Source: CALBPI01 sp039814545
Lineage (GTDB): Bacteria > Pseudomonadota > Gammaproteobacteria > Steroidobacterales > Woeseiaceae
Direction of reading: 5' to 3'
Assembly (NCBI GenBank): GCA_039814545.1
Contig: JBCCBB010000085.1
Span: forward strand, 1 to 11,485
Length of the DNA stretch: 11,485 bases
The position numbers and the translations under genes were made by a program. Positions 1 to 6,623 of this stretch are shown here, piece after piece; position 1 is the stretch's first letter, and the number at the start of each line of letters is the position of its first letter. The notes beneath the pieces are model-generated. The model searched no databases. It worked only from the letters and a program-made list of their open reading frames with translations, and was not told the origin of the DNA.

Positions 1-34
1 CGAATGTTGCGCGGCAACAAGAACAAGGTGGGAA

Positions 35-110
35 TGGGGTGGACGATGGGACTCGAACCCACGACGACCGGGATCACAACCCGGGGCTCTACCAACTGAG
101 CTACGCCCAC
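35..110 (-). tRNA. hisR: tRNA-His (anticodon GUG)
   Basis: On the minus strand a full cloverleaf folds. The acceptor stem is GTGGGCG with CGTCCAC, the D arm starts GCTC, the anticodon stem CCGGG/CCCGG holds a loop with GTG, and the T arm carries TTCGAGT. The 3' CCA is encoded (35-37). The discriminator base is C (38) and the base before position 1 (111) would be G in the tRNA. This matches the G-1:C73 pair that histidyl-tRNA synthetase requires in bacteria, so the mature tRNA probably begins at 111. It is the last of three tandem tRNA genes, 26 bases after tRNA-Arg, and is probably processed from the same transcript. Confidence 0.97.
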
Positions 111-136
111 CACTGTTTGTGGCATTCCATCGAGGC

Positions 137-213
<77 letters not shown>

Positions 214-252
214 ATCCGGGACGCCTTGCAGACCCGCGGTCCAGCGGGGTGA

Positions 253-329
253 TGGTCGGGGCAGAGAGATTCGAACTCCCGACCCTCTGCTCCCAAAGCA
301 GATGCGCTACCAGACTGCGCCATGCCCCG
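253..329 (-). tRNA. proM: tRNA-Pro (anticodon UGG)
   Basis: On the minus strand the acceptor stem CGGGGCA pairs with TGCCCCG, the D arm starts GCGC, the anticodon stem CTGC/GCAG holds TTTGGGA (anticodon UGG) and the T arm contains TTCGAAT. The discriminator is A and CCA is encoded (253-255). C1 paired with G72 is typical of bacterial tRNA-Pro. It is the first tRNA of the cluster, about 45 bases downstream of the predicted start from the promoter at 381-409. The symbol follows the E. coli UGG proline tRNA. Confidence 0.97.
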
Positions 330-380
330 AGTGACAGCTCCGATCGCGAAAGGGCCTGTACGACCCGCTTCGCGAGGCGA

Positions 381-409
381 ATCATACGTTTGGCCCCAGG
401 GGCAGTCAA
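381..409 (-). promoter_or_regulatory. Sigma70-type promoter of the tRNA cluster
   Basis: On the minus strand TTGACT (404-409) and TATGAT (381-386) each match the consensus at 5 of 6 bases, with the optimal 17-base spacer. The ten bases after the -10 box are GC-rich (TCGCCTCGCG), as in stringently controlled stable RNA promoters. Transcription would start near 374. The spacer holds an 11-base inverted repeat, GCCCC-A-GGGGC on the plus strand (393-403). Stringent control is inferred. Confidence 0.8.
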
Positions 410-419
410 CGCGCGCGGC

Positions 420-449
420 TTGGGCGCGGACGCCCCGCTCTGCTATCGT
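420..449 (+). promoter_or_regulatory. Candidate weak promoter of ppiA-lpxH
   Basis: An extended -10 element, TGC followed by TATCGT (444-449), lies 18 bases after TTGGGC (420-425), which matches only TTG of the -35 box. The predicted start near 456 would leave a leader of about 25 bases containing GAGG at 467-470. It is the best plus-strand candidate between the divergent tRNA promoter and the gene start, but the hexamer matches are weak. Confidence 0.35.
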
Positions 450-480
450 GCCGCCAGCCCGAGCCCGAGGATCCCTTCCC

Positions 481-1134
481 ATGCGCGCTGCCACCCTGAT
501 TGCCCTGTCGATGACGCTGACCTGCCTGCCTGTGTCTGCCCAGGAGCTACCCGAACCGCTTGCGGGCTTTCCCCAGGTGCTGGTCACCACGAGTCACGGC
601 GAGTTCGTTATTGAGCTCGAGGGTCGACGCGCACCGGTGACTGCTGCGCGTTTTGCTGAGCGCGTGCAGGAAGGCTACTACGACGGCACAATCTTCCATC
701 GGGTCATCAAGGACTTCGTGATCCAGGGCGGCGGCCACAAGACCGACTACAGCCCCACAGCCGACGTGCCTTTGATGATCAACGAGTCGGGCAACGGCCT
801 GAGCAACGAGTTTGGCACCGTGGCCATGGCCCGTGACGAACCGCCGCACACCGCCACGACACAGTTCTACGTCAACCTCAAGGACAACTCCGCGCTCGAC
901 CCGCGCTCGGATCGCTGGGGCTACACCGTGTTCGGACGCGTCACCTCAGGCATGGAGACCGTCGAGAAAATCGGCAACATCCCGACAGGCCCGGGCGGTC
1001 CGTTCGCCAAGGAGGTGCCTGCGGTGCCGGCCATCGTACGCAGCATGCGCATCCTCACCGACGAGGAAGTCGCAGCGCGTGTGCAGGCCGAACTCGATGC
1101 CGCCCGCGAAGCGCTCGAGGGTGCGACGGACTGA
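481..1134 (+). CDS. ppiA: Periplasmic cyclophilin-type peptidyl-prolyl isomerase
   Basis: A 217-residue cyclophilin that catalyses cis-trans isomerisation of X-Pro bonds and so helps proteins fold. Residues 1-20 look like a Sec signal peptide (Arg at position 2, hydrophobic core, V-S-A before QE), so it should act in the periplasm. The signature FHRVIKDFVIQGG is at residues 72-84, with catalytic Arg74, followed by the MAR and TTQFYVN segments and WGYTVFG. The last 25 or so residues after RILT form a charged, probably helical tail beyond the usual fold; E. coli PpiA is about 190 residues. The start at 481 fits the signal peptide and GAGG at 467-470. An open frame reaches back to 322, but it runs into the tRNA-Pro region. 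The stop overlaps the lpxH start by one base. The ppiA rather than ppiB assignment rests on the signal peptide. Confidence 0.9.
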   Translation: MRAATLIALSMTLTCLPVSAQELPEPLAGFPQVLVTTSHGEFVIELEGRRAPVTAARFAERVQEGYYDGTIFHRVIKDFVIQGGGHKTDYSPTADVPLMINESGNGLSNEFGTVAMARDEPPHTATTQFYVNLKDNSALDPRSDRWGYTVFGRVTSGMETVEKIGNIPTGPGGPFAKEVPAVPAIVRSMRILTDEEVAARVQAELDAAREALEGATD

Positions 1135-1859
1135 TGACGACGCTGTTCATCTCAGACCTGCACCTTGAACCGAGTCGCCCCGACATCGGCGACCAGTTCG
1201 AGGCGTTTCTCAGAGGCGAGGCGCGCGACGCCGAAACGCTCTACATCCTGGGTGACCTGTTTGAAGCCTGGATCGGCGACGATGAACCCGACCCCTACTA
1301 CAACCGGGTGCAGGACCTGCTCGCCGATTACAGCGCAACAGGCGTGCGCTGCTATTTCATGCACGGCAACAGAGATTTTCTCATTGGCGAGCAGTTTGCG
1401 GAACGCACCGGATTCGACGTGCTCGACGACCCTGTTGTTCACGAGATCTACGGTACAACGGTGCTCCTGAGCCACGGCGACCGCTACTGCACCGATGACC
1501 ACGAGTACCAGGCTGCGCGACGCATGGTACGCGACCCAGCCTGGCAGCAGCAGGTGCTGTCCCTGCCCGTCGAGGCCAGGCGCCAGCTCGCCGGTGACGC
1601 GCGTGCAGAATCCAGCGCAGCCAATGCGGACAAGTCGATGGACATCATGGACGTGAACGCCGAGGCCATCGAAGCGGCCCTGAGGGCGGCCGACGTCGAC
1701 ACGCTGCTGCACGGCCATACGCACCGACCCGCGGTGCACGACCTGACGTGCGCGGACGGGCGCAAGGCGCGGCGCATCGTACTTGGTGACTGGTACACCC
1801 AAGGTAGCGTGGGCCGCTGGACGCAGGCCGGCTTCGAACTCGCGGCATTGCCGCGATAA
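1134..1859 (+). CDS. lpxH: UDP-2,3-diacylglucosamine diphosphatase LpxH
   Basis: A 241-residue calcineurin-like metallophosphoesterase that hydrolyses UDP-2,3-diacylglucosamine to lipid X and UMP, the fourth step of lipid A synthesis, at the inner face of the inner membrane. All metal-site motifs are present: D8-L-H10, GD41LFEAWIGDD, GN79RD, SH114GD and GH195TH197. These residue numbers coincide with those I recall for E. coli LpxH. The LGDWY segment near the C-terminus is also typical. The ATG overlaps the ppiA stop by one base (TGATG), which suggests translational coupling, since no good Shine-Dalgarno sequence is close. It converges on miaE with 7 bases between the stops. Its presence implies a lipid A-containing outer membrane. 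Confidence 0.97.
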   Translation: MTTLFISDLHLEPSRPDIGDQFEAFLRGEARDAETLYILGDLFEAWIGDDEPDPYYNRVQDLLADYSATGVRCYFMHGNRDFLIGEQFAERTGFDVLDDPVVHEIYGTTVLLSHGDRYCTDDHEYQAARRMVRDPAWQQQVLSLPVEARRQLAGDARAESSAANADKSMDIMDVNAEAIEAALRAADVDTLLHGHTHRPAVHDLTCADGRKARRIVLGDWYTQGSVGRWTQAGFELAALPR

Positions 1860-1889
1860 GCGCGTGCTAGTGGGCGGCCGGTGGGCCGC
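1841..1889. other. Two GC-rich hairpins flanking the convergent stop codons
   Basis: CGCGGC-ATT-GCCGCG (1841-1855) lies in the last codons of lpxH, and GCGGCC-GGTG-GGCCGC (1874-1889) lies in the last codons of miaE. Each has a perfect 6-base stem. The lpxH stop (1857-1859) and miaE stop (1867-1869) fall between them. Neither is followed by a T run on either strand, so neither is a standard intrinsic terminator. They may block 3' exonucleases or slow polymerase for both converging transcripts. That role is inferred. Confidence 0.35.
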
Positions 1890-2523
1890 TGTGAAAACGC
1901 AGCGTGTCGGCAGGCGTCACGATCAGCACCTGTTCGCGTTCACGCAGGATCGCGAGTCGCGTGGCCACCACGTCGTCATCCCCGTCCGCGGCCTCGCGCG
2001 CGAGCTCAAGGTAATGCTCGAAGTGGCGAGCCTCGCTCGCCAGCAAGCCACGGTAGAAACGCGCCAGCGATTCGGGCAGCCGGGGCGCGATGAGCGCGAA
2101 CCGTTCGCAGGAGCGCGCTTCTATCAGCGCACCAATGATCAGCGTGTCGACGAGACGTAATGGCTCGTCCCGCAACGCCACAGCCTTGAGCCCTGCGGCA
2201 TACGCCGAGGCAGACAACTGCCGCATAGCAATGCCGTGCGTCTCCATGCGCTGCTGCACCTGCTCGTAGTGGCGCAGCTCCTCGCGCGCGAGCCGCGACA
2301 TGCGATAGATCAGATTCGTGCGCTCGGGATAGCGGCGCATGAGTGCCAATGCGCTGGCTGCCGCCTTGAGTTCACAGTTCGCATGGTCGATCAGGAGCGT
2401 CTCCAGATCGGCGGCCAATGCATCGGCCCAGTCCGTCGATGAGGGGACGCCCAAGAACGCGCGAATCGGCTCCGGGACCTCGGCCTCGAATCCGTCGCCA
2501 ATCGTGTTGGCCACCGCGCTCAT
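1867..2523 (-). CDS. miaE: tRNA-(ms2io6A)-hydroxylase MiaE
   Basis: A 218-residue ferritin-like diiron protein. MiaE hydroxylates the isopentenyl group of ms2i6A at position 37 of tRNAs that read UNN codons, using O2, and gives ms2io6A. Four helices supply the expected ligands: E51 in DHANCELKAA, E82 and H85 in EELRHYEQV, E135 in IEARSCERF, and E164 and H167 in SEARHFEHY. The two ExxH pairs are at the expected spacing. The ATG overlaps the purF stop by four bases (ATGA), and no convincing Shine-Dalgarno sequence is visible, so translation is probably coupled to purF. The substrate depends on MiaA and MiaB, which are not in the window. The family assignment is firm from the ligand pattern. Confidence 0.93.
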   Translation of the reverse strand: MSAVANTIGDGFEAEVPEPIRAFLGVPSSTDWADALAADLETLLIDHANCELKAAASALALMRRYPERTNLIYRMSRLAREELRHYEQVQQRMETHGIAMRQLSASAYAAGLKAVALRDEPLRLVDTLIIGALIEARSCERFALIAPRLPESLARFYRGLLASEARHFEHYLELAREAADGDDDVVATRLAILREREQVLIVTPADTLRFHSGPPAAH

Positions 2524-4037
2524 ACCACGTAACGGTGTTCGCCAAGCCCGGCGCGTCGATCGTCTTCGTCGCTGGCGTTGCGCACAGCGTCAGCGCGCGA
2601 GGCTTCGATGCGTGCCAAGTAGGTGTCCGACACGTCGCCCGTGACGTACTCGCCTGAGAAACACGAGGTGTCAAAACTGGTGATGTGCGCGTGCTTGTGT
2701 GCCACGGAATCGACGAGCCCGTCGAGGTCCTGGTAGATCAGCCAGTCCGCACCAATCTCGGCCTCGATCTCGGCTTCGCTGCGGCGATTGGCCACAAGCT
2801 CGGGCGCTGCAGGCATATCGATACCGTACACATTGGGATAACGCACCGGTGGTGCCGCAGACGCGAAGTACACCTTGCGCGCCCCTGCTTCGCGTGCCAT
2901 TCGAATGATCTGCTGCGAGGTGGTACCGCGCACGATCGAATCGTCGACGAGCAACACGTTCTTGTTGCGGAACTCAAGGTCGATCGCATTGAGCTTGCGG
3001 CGCACGGAACGCTCGCGCTGTTCCTGGCCCGGCATGATGAACGTGCGGCCGATGTAACGGTTCTTGATGAAGCCTTCGCGATACTTTACCCCCAGCGCGT
3101 GCGCGACCTGCACGGCCGCGGTGCGGCTCGTGTCGGGGATGGGAATCACGACGTCGATGTCGTGATCGGGGCGCTCCTGGAGAATTTTTTCCGCGAGCGT
3201 GTCGCCCATGCGCAGCCGCGCCTTGTACACCGAAATGTTGTCGACGATCGAATCGGGGCGCGCAAAGTAGACATATTCGAAGATGCAGGGCGAGTAGCTC
3301 TTAGGTGCGATACACTGATGGGTGTGCAACGCGCCATCACGGTCGATATAGACCGCCTCGCCTGGGCTCACATCACGCATGAGAGAGAAGCCCAGCGCGT
3401 CGAGCGCAACACTCTCGGACGCCAGCATGTACTCCCGGCCCGAAGCCGTATCGCGGTGCCCGAGCACCAGCGGCCGAATACCCCAGGGGTCTCGAAAGCC
3501 CAGCAGGCCATTGCCGATCACCATGGCCACGACGGCGTAGGCGCCAGAGCAGCGTGCGTGCAATTTGGAGACGGCCTTGAACACGCCATTCGGCGTGAGC
3601 TGCTCGTCGTTCGCATCGCCCAACTCATGCGCGAGCACGTTGAGCAGGACCTCGCTGTCGGAGCCCGTGTGCAGGTGGCGCCGGTCTTTGCCGACGAGCA
3701 TGCGATCAAGCTCCGTCGCATTGGTCAGGTTGCCGTTGTGCGCCAGGAGCACACCAAACGGCGAGTTCACATAGAACGGTTGCGCCTCGCTTGAACTGGA
3801 GCAGCCCGCCGTCGGGTAGCGCACATGACCGAGGCCCGCGTTGCCGCGCAGCCGCAGCATGTGTCGCTGCTGAAAGACGTCACGCACGAGGCCGTTTTTC
3901 TTGCGCTGGAAAATGCGCTCGCCGTCGCTGGTGACGATGCCCGCGGCGTCCTGCCCCCGGTGCTGCAAAACGGTCAGCGCGTCATAGATCGCCTGGTTGA
4001 CGGGCGAATGGCCGTAGATGCCCACGATACCGCACAT
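2520..4037 (-). CDS. purF: Amidophosphoribosyltransferase PurF
   Basis: A 505-residue enzyme for the first committed step of purine synthesis: PRPP plus glutamine gives 5-phosphoribosylamine, glutamate and pyrophosphate, in the cytoplasm. Cys2 follows the initiator Met directly (MCGIVGIYGHS) and becomes the N-terminal nucleophile of the glutaminase domain, so there is no propeptide, as in E. coli. QHRGQD (25-30) and HNGNLTN (100-106) belong to the glutaminase half. The PRPP-binding loop VLLVDDSIVRGTTS is at 361-374. Length matches the E. coli enzyme. AGGTG eight bases before the ATG is a fair ribosome binding site. The start overlaps the cvpA stop by one base and the stop overlaps the miaE start by four. 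The cvpA-purF pairing is conserved in Gammaproteobacteria. Confidence 0.98.
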   Translation of the reverse strand: MCGIVGIYGHSPVNQAIYDALTVLQHRGQDAAGIVTSDGERIFQRKKNGLVRDVFQQRHMLRLRGNAGLGHVRYPTAGCSSSSEAQPFYVNSPFGVLLAHNGNLTNATELDRMLVGKDRRHLHTGSDSEVLLNVLAHELGDANDEQLTPNGVFKAVSKLHARCSGAYAVVAMVIGNGLLGFRDPWGIRPLVLGHRDTASGREYMLASESVALDALGFSLMRDVSPGEAVYIDRDGALHTHQCIAPKSYSPCIFEYVYFARPDSIVDNISVYKARLRMGDTLAEKILQERPDHDIDVVIPIPDTSRTAAVQVAHALGVKYREGFIKNRYIGRTFIMPGQEQRERSVRRKLNAIDLEFRNKNVLLVDDSIVRGTTSQQIIRMAREAGARKVYFASAAPPVRYPNVYGIDMPAAPELVANRRSEAEIEAEIGADWLIYQDLDGLVDSVAHKHAHITSFDTSCFSGEYVTGDVSDTYLARIEASRADAVRNASDEDDRRAGLGEHRYVV

Positions 4038-4564
4038 CAGGTACGCACCTCAGTATCAGGCTCGGTCTCCGGGGAGATTTCATCACGCAGGTAATCGAAT
4101 GCCTTGGGCGCAATGATTGAAATCGACTTTGCCATCGAAGTCGCAAAGGGCAGCAGCTTCGATTCTTGCCACCAGTCATCGCCGTCGAGCTCTAGATACG
4201 GGCCGGCGATCACGATGAGTCCACAGATGACCGCGCCGCGCAAAAAGCCAAACCCGGCCCCCAAGGTGCGGTCGACACCAGACATCCCGACCTGGTTCAG
4301 GAAGTGAGAGATGCTCCAACCCGCGAGGCCACCCAGCATCAGGACAAGCGTGAAGATCGCGATGCGCGCGACCCAGGTCTTGAGCGCGGGAGATTCAATC
4401 CAGCCGCCGAGCAGGCCCTCGCCTGCCGGGGCGAACTGGAATGCCGCCCATACGGCGATCACGAGGGCGGCCAGCGAGACCGCCTCCTTGACGAAACCGC
4501 GGAACACACCGACCACGATCGATACGACGATGATCGCGATGAAAACCCAATCTAGAACGGTCAT
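4037..4564 (-). CDS. cvpA: CvpA family inner membrane protein
   Basis: A 175-residue protein with about four hydrophobic segments (roughly residues 5-23, 27-45, 64-88 and 103-122) and the conserved GMSGVDRTLGAGFGFLRG stretch at 93-110, which identifies the CvpA family. In E. coli it is needed for colicin V production and has been linked to envelope and bile tolerance; its molecular role is not settled. The start chosen here, MTVLDW, aligns with the family N-terminus. The frame stays open to 4756, but the extra 64 residues are proline- and arginine-rich and overlap the dedD-like gene. No Shine-Dalgarno sequence is visible, and an inverted repeat lies just before the start. The stop overlaps the purF start (TGATG). 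Confidence 0.93.
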   Translation of the reverse strand: MTVLDWVFIAIIVVSIVVGVFRGFVKEAVSLAALVIAVWAAFQFAPAGEGLLGGWIESPALKTWVARIAIFTLVLMLGGLAGWSISHFLNQVGMSGVDRTLGAGFGFLRGAVICGLIVIAGPYLELDGDDWWQESKLLPFATSMAKSISIIAPKAFDYLRDEISPETEPDTEVRT

Positions 4565-4567
4565 AGC

Positions 4568-4591
4568 GCGGCGCAGGCGAAAAAACGCCGC
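4568..4591. repeat. Inverted repeat directly upstream of the cvpA start
   Basis: GCGGCG (4568-4573) and CGCCGC (4586-4591) can pair across 12 bases. A nested alternative, GGCG/CGCC, closes a loop of six identical bases (4580-4585). On the minus strand it ends three bases before the cvpA ATG, where a Shine-Dalgarno sequence would lie, so it could mask the site or mark a processing point in the 70-base gap after the dedD-like gene. Its function is inferred only. Confidence 0.3.
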
Positions 4592-4634
4592 AAGCTTATC
4601 AGAGGCGTGCGGTTGACCGGTACGCGCATGTGAT

Positions 4635-5336
4635 TCAGGGGTAGGGGACGACGGCGGGCGTACCCTGACCACTGGCCTTAAGCGCCGCGGCCACCTCGGC
4701 CGCTTCGTCGCGGCTGGCCTGGGGCCCCACCCGGACCCGATGCAGGGTATTCCCACCTGACTCGATCTGGCTCAGGAAGGCGAGCAGCCCGCGGCCGCGT
4801 AGCTCACTGGCCAGTCGTTGCGCATTCTCGCGGTTCGAAAAACTGCCGACTTGGACGGCCCAGAGCTGACCATCGTCTGTCGCCGCGACGGGCTGCGGTG
4901 GCGTTTCGGGTGCCTGCTCGGGTACCGAAACGACGGTCTCGACCGGGCTGGGATCACGGGACGTCGGCGTGGTCACTACAGGCTCAGCCTCGGGCCCCGT
5001 CTCGGGTGGGGCCGCCGCCTCTTCCGCAGTCGATTCCTCTGCAGGGCTATCTTCCCGAGCGACCGTAGTGTCAGCCTCGGGCAGGGGTAGCGCCGTTACG
5101 GGCGCCACCTCGGGTGACGAAACACGGCTCGTGGCGTCCTCGGGTTCGCCGAGCGCTACTGTCTCGCGCCGCAGCGTGGCACCGCCGGCCGCATCCGAAT
5201 CAGGCAGGGCAAGCTCTCGCGATACCACGGCATCACCGTCCCCACCACCCTCGTCGAGGAACACGGGGATCAAAAGCCATGCCACGGTGACGATGACGAC
5301 AGCGCCAATCAAACGCTCTTTCGCAGGTCGTTCCAT
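4635..5336 (-). CDS. dedD: DedD-like SPOR-domain membrane protein
   Basis: A 233-residue single-pass membrane protein. Residues 9-27 form a transmembrane helix after a short positive N-terminus. A long linker rich in Pro, Glu, Ala and Thr (about 30-155) follows, then a SPOR domain at 157-231 (starting LWAVQVGSFSNRENAQ and including LHRVRVGP). SPOR domains bind denuded peptidoglycan glycans and gather at the division septum; E. coli DedD supports septal cell wall synthesis. Position between folC and cvpA matches the E. coli order, which supports the name more than the linker sequence does. The ATG is nine bases after the folC stop and has no clear Shine-Dalgarno sequence. A perfect TATAAT overlaps the folC stop (5345-5350). 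Confidence 0.88.
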   Translation of the reverse strand: MERPAKERLIGAVVIVTVAWLLIPVFLDEGGGDGDAVVSRELALPDSDAAGGATLRRETVALGEPEDATSRVSSPEVAPVTALPLPEADTTVAREDSPAEESTAEEAAAPPETGPEAEPVVTTPTSRDPSPVETVVSVPEQAPETPPQPVAATDDGQLWAVQVGSFSNRENAQRLASELRGRGLLAFLSQIESGGNTLHRVRVGPQASRDEAAEVAAALKASGQGTPAVVPYP

Positions 5337-5345
5337 GGGGCCGGA

Positions 5346-6623
5346 TTATAGCCGAGCGCGCACGGCGCCAACGACCGGGAACGAGCCCGCGACGACGATT
5401 CGTCCATCGGCTGGCGTCAGCCTGCGTGCCTCGCGCATGCCGGCAGTGGGTGAGCCCGCAACGAGCGCGGGCAGCCCGGACGCCTGAATCATGTGCCGCG
5501 CGAGCAGATCTGCCTCTAATGGGCGCCCGCCGTCCGCGGCGACGGCGATCCAGCGCGCCGTGACGGGCGCCAGCTGCTGCAGCATGGCGTCCACGGGCTT
5601 GTCACGCATGGCGCCAAACACCAGGGTATTGCCGCCCGTGGATGGGTTGGACTCGAGCCACGCGCGCAGTCGCGCCACGGACTCGACATTGTGCGCGACG
5701 TCAAGCAGCGCAGGCGGGGCGCCTTCGACCTGTTCGAGCCGCGCCGGTGGCCGCGCGGTCGCCACTGACCCTCGCACGGCCGTCTCATCGGGCAACAGCG
5801 ACATGGCTTCCAGCACGGCCAGGCAACCACTGGCATTGTCGCGCATTGCAGCATCGCAGTGTGCGTCGAGCGCCGTAATGACGCGCTCGGCACCGCGCCA
5901 CGTCCAACTACCCGGGCAATCGTCAGTATCGAAATCCTCACCGAGCCTCAGCATTCGGGCACCCACCTTGGCTGCGTGAGATAGCACGCTGTCAGGCACA
6001 TCGCGGGTTGCGATGATCGCAGGCGTGCCGTGGCGGAAAATACCGGCCTTCTCGTGCCCGATGGCCTCGCGGGTGTCACCGAGCCAACGCTGGTGGTCGA
6101 GCCCAACGTTCGTCAGCAAGGCAGCGTCGGCGGCAACGACATTGACGGCATCGAGCCGGCCGCCCAGGCCGACCTCGAGTACGCGCGCGCCAACAGGCTC
6201 GGCGCGGAACACAGCGAATGCCGCCAGGGTCGCGTACTCGAAATAGCTGAGCTCTGTGTCGCCGCCGGCCAACTCGACCGCTTCGAAGGCTGCCACCAGC
6301 GCGTCGTCAGAAACGGGTATGCCGCCAATATGAATGCGTTCGCGAAAATCGACGAGGTGCGGCGAGGTGTAGCGCCCGACGCGAATTCCCTGCGCACTTA
6401 ACAGCGCATCGAGCAGGTGAACACAGGAGCCTTTGCCGTTTGTGCCCGCGACGACCACCGTCGGCACAGCCATATCGGCATCGAGCCGGCCGTACACCGC
6501 CGCAATGCGTTCGAGGCCCAGCACCATACGACCGGGGTCGAGCTGCGCCAGCCGGGCGAGCCAGCGAGACAACGCAGCTGTCGGGCGGTAGGGCCTGCCG
6601 TCAGTCGGCGGTGTCCTGCTCAC
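5346..6623 (-). CDS. folC: Bifunctional dihydrofolate/folylpolyglutamate synthase FolC
   Basis: A 425-residue Mur-ligase-type enzyme of the cytoplasm. It adds glutamate to dihydropteroate to make dihydrofolate and extends the polyglutamate tail of folates. The P-loop GTNGKGS is at residues 60-66. YFEY (127-130), EVGLGGRLDAVN (150-161), LDHQRWLG (175-182), HEKAGIF with the probable carbamylated Lys192, and DVAHN (308-312) all follow the family pattern. Length is close to E. coli FolC (about 422). The start is GTG at 6621-6623, which gives an N-terminus like that of E. coli and overlaps the accD end by 23 bases; a TTG at 6570-6572 is the nearest alternative. The overlap suggests coupling to accD translation. 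Confidence 0.96.
   Translation of the reverse strand: MSRTPPTDGRPYRPTAALSRWLARLAQLDPGRMVLGLERIAAVYGRLDADMAVPTVVVAGTNGKGSCVHLLDALLSAQGIRVGRYTSPHLVDFRERIHIGGIPVSDDALVAAFEAVELAGGDTELSYFEYATLAAFAVFRAEPVGARVLEVGLGGRLDAVNVVAADAALLTNVGLDHQRWLGDTREAIGHEKAGIFRHGTPAIIATRDVPDSVLSHAAKVGARMLRLGEDFDTDDCPGSWTWRGAERVITALDAHCDAAMRDNASGCLAVLEAMSLLPDETAVRGSVATARPPARLEQVEGAPPALLDVAHNVESVARLRAWLESNPSTGGNTLVFGAMRDKPVDAMLQQLAPVTARWIAVAADGGRPLEADLLARHMIQASGLPALVAGSPTAGMREARRLTPADGRIVVAGSFPVVGAVRARL

Noticed and set aside
322..480. Upstream start at 322 for the cyclophilin
   Set aside because: The extra 53 residues begin inside tRNA-Pro and span the tRNA promoter. The start at 481 has a Shine-Dalgarno sequence and a proper signal peptide.
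517..545. Lipoprotein reading of the cyclophilin signal (Cys15)
   Set aside because: The residues before Cys15 (T-L-T) do not form a lipobox, whereas V-S-A before QE is a normal signal peptidase I site.
2685..3794. 369-residue open frame on the plus strand opposite purF
   Set aside because: It is fully antisense to a clear, complete purF. The translation is rich in Arg, Val and His with no recognisable domain, as expected for a complement frame in GC-rich DNA.
4565..4634. PurR operator before cvpA-purF, as in E. coli
   Set aside because: The stretch with TTTTTT matches the palindromic operator ACGCAAACGTTTGCGT at only about five central positions, with no symmetry on the left half.
4565..4756. 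64-residue N-terminal extension of CvpA
   Set aside because: It is Pro/Arg-rich, overlaps the end of the dedD-like gene in another frame, and the family begins at the MTVLDW segment.
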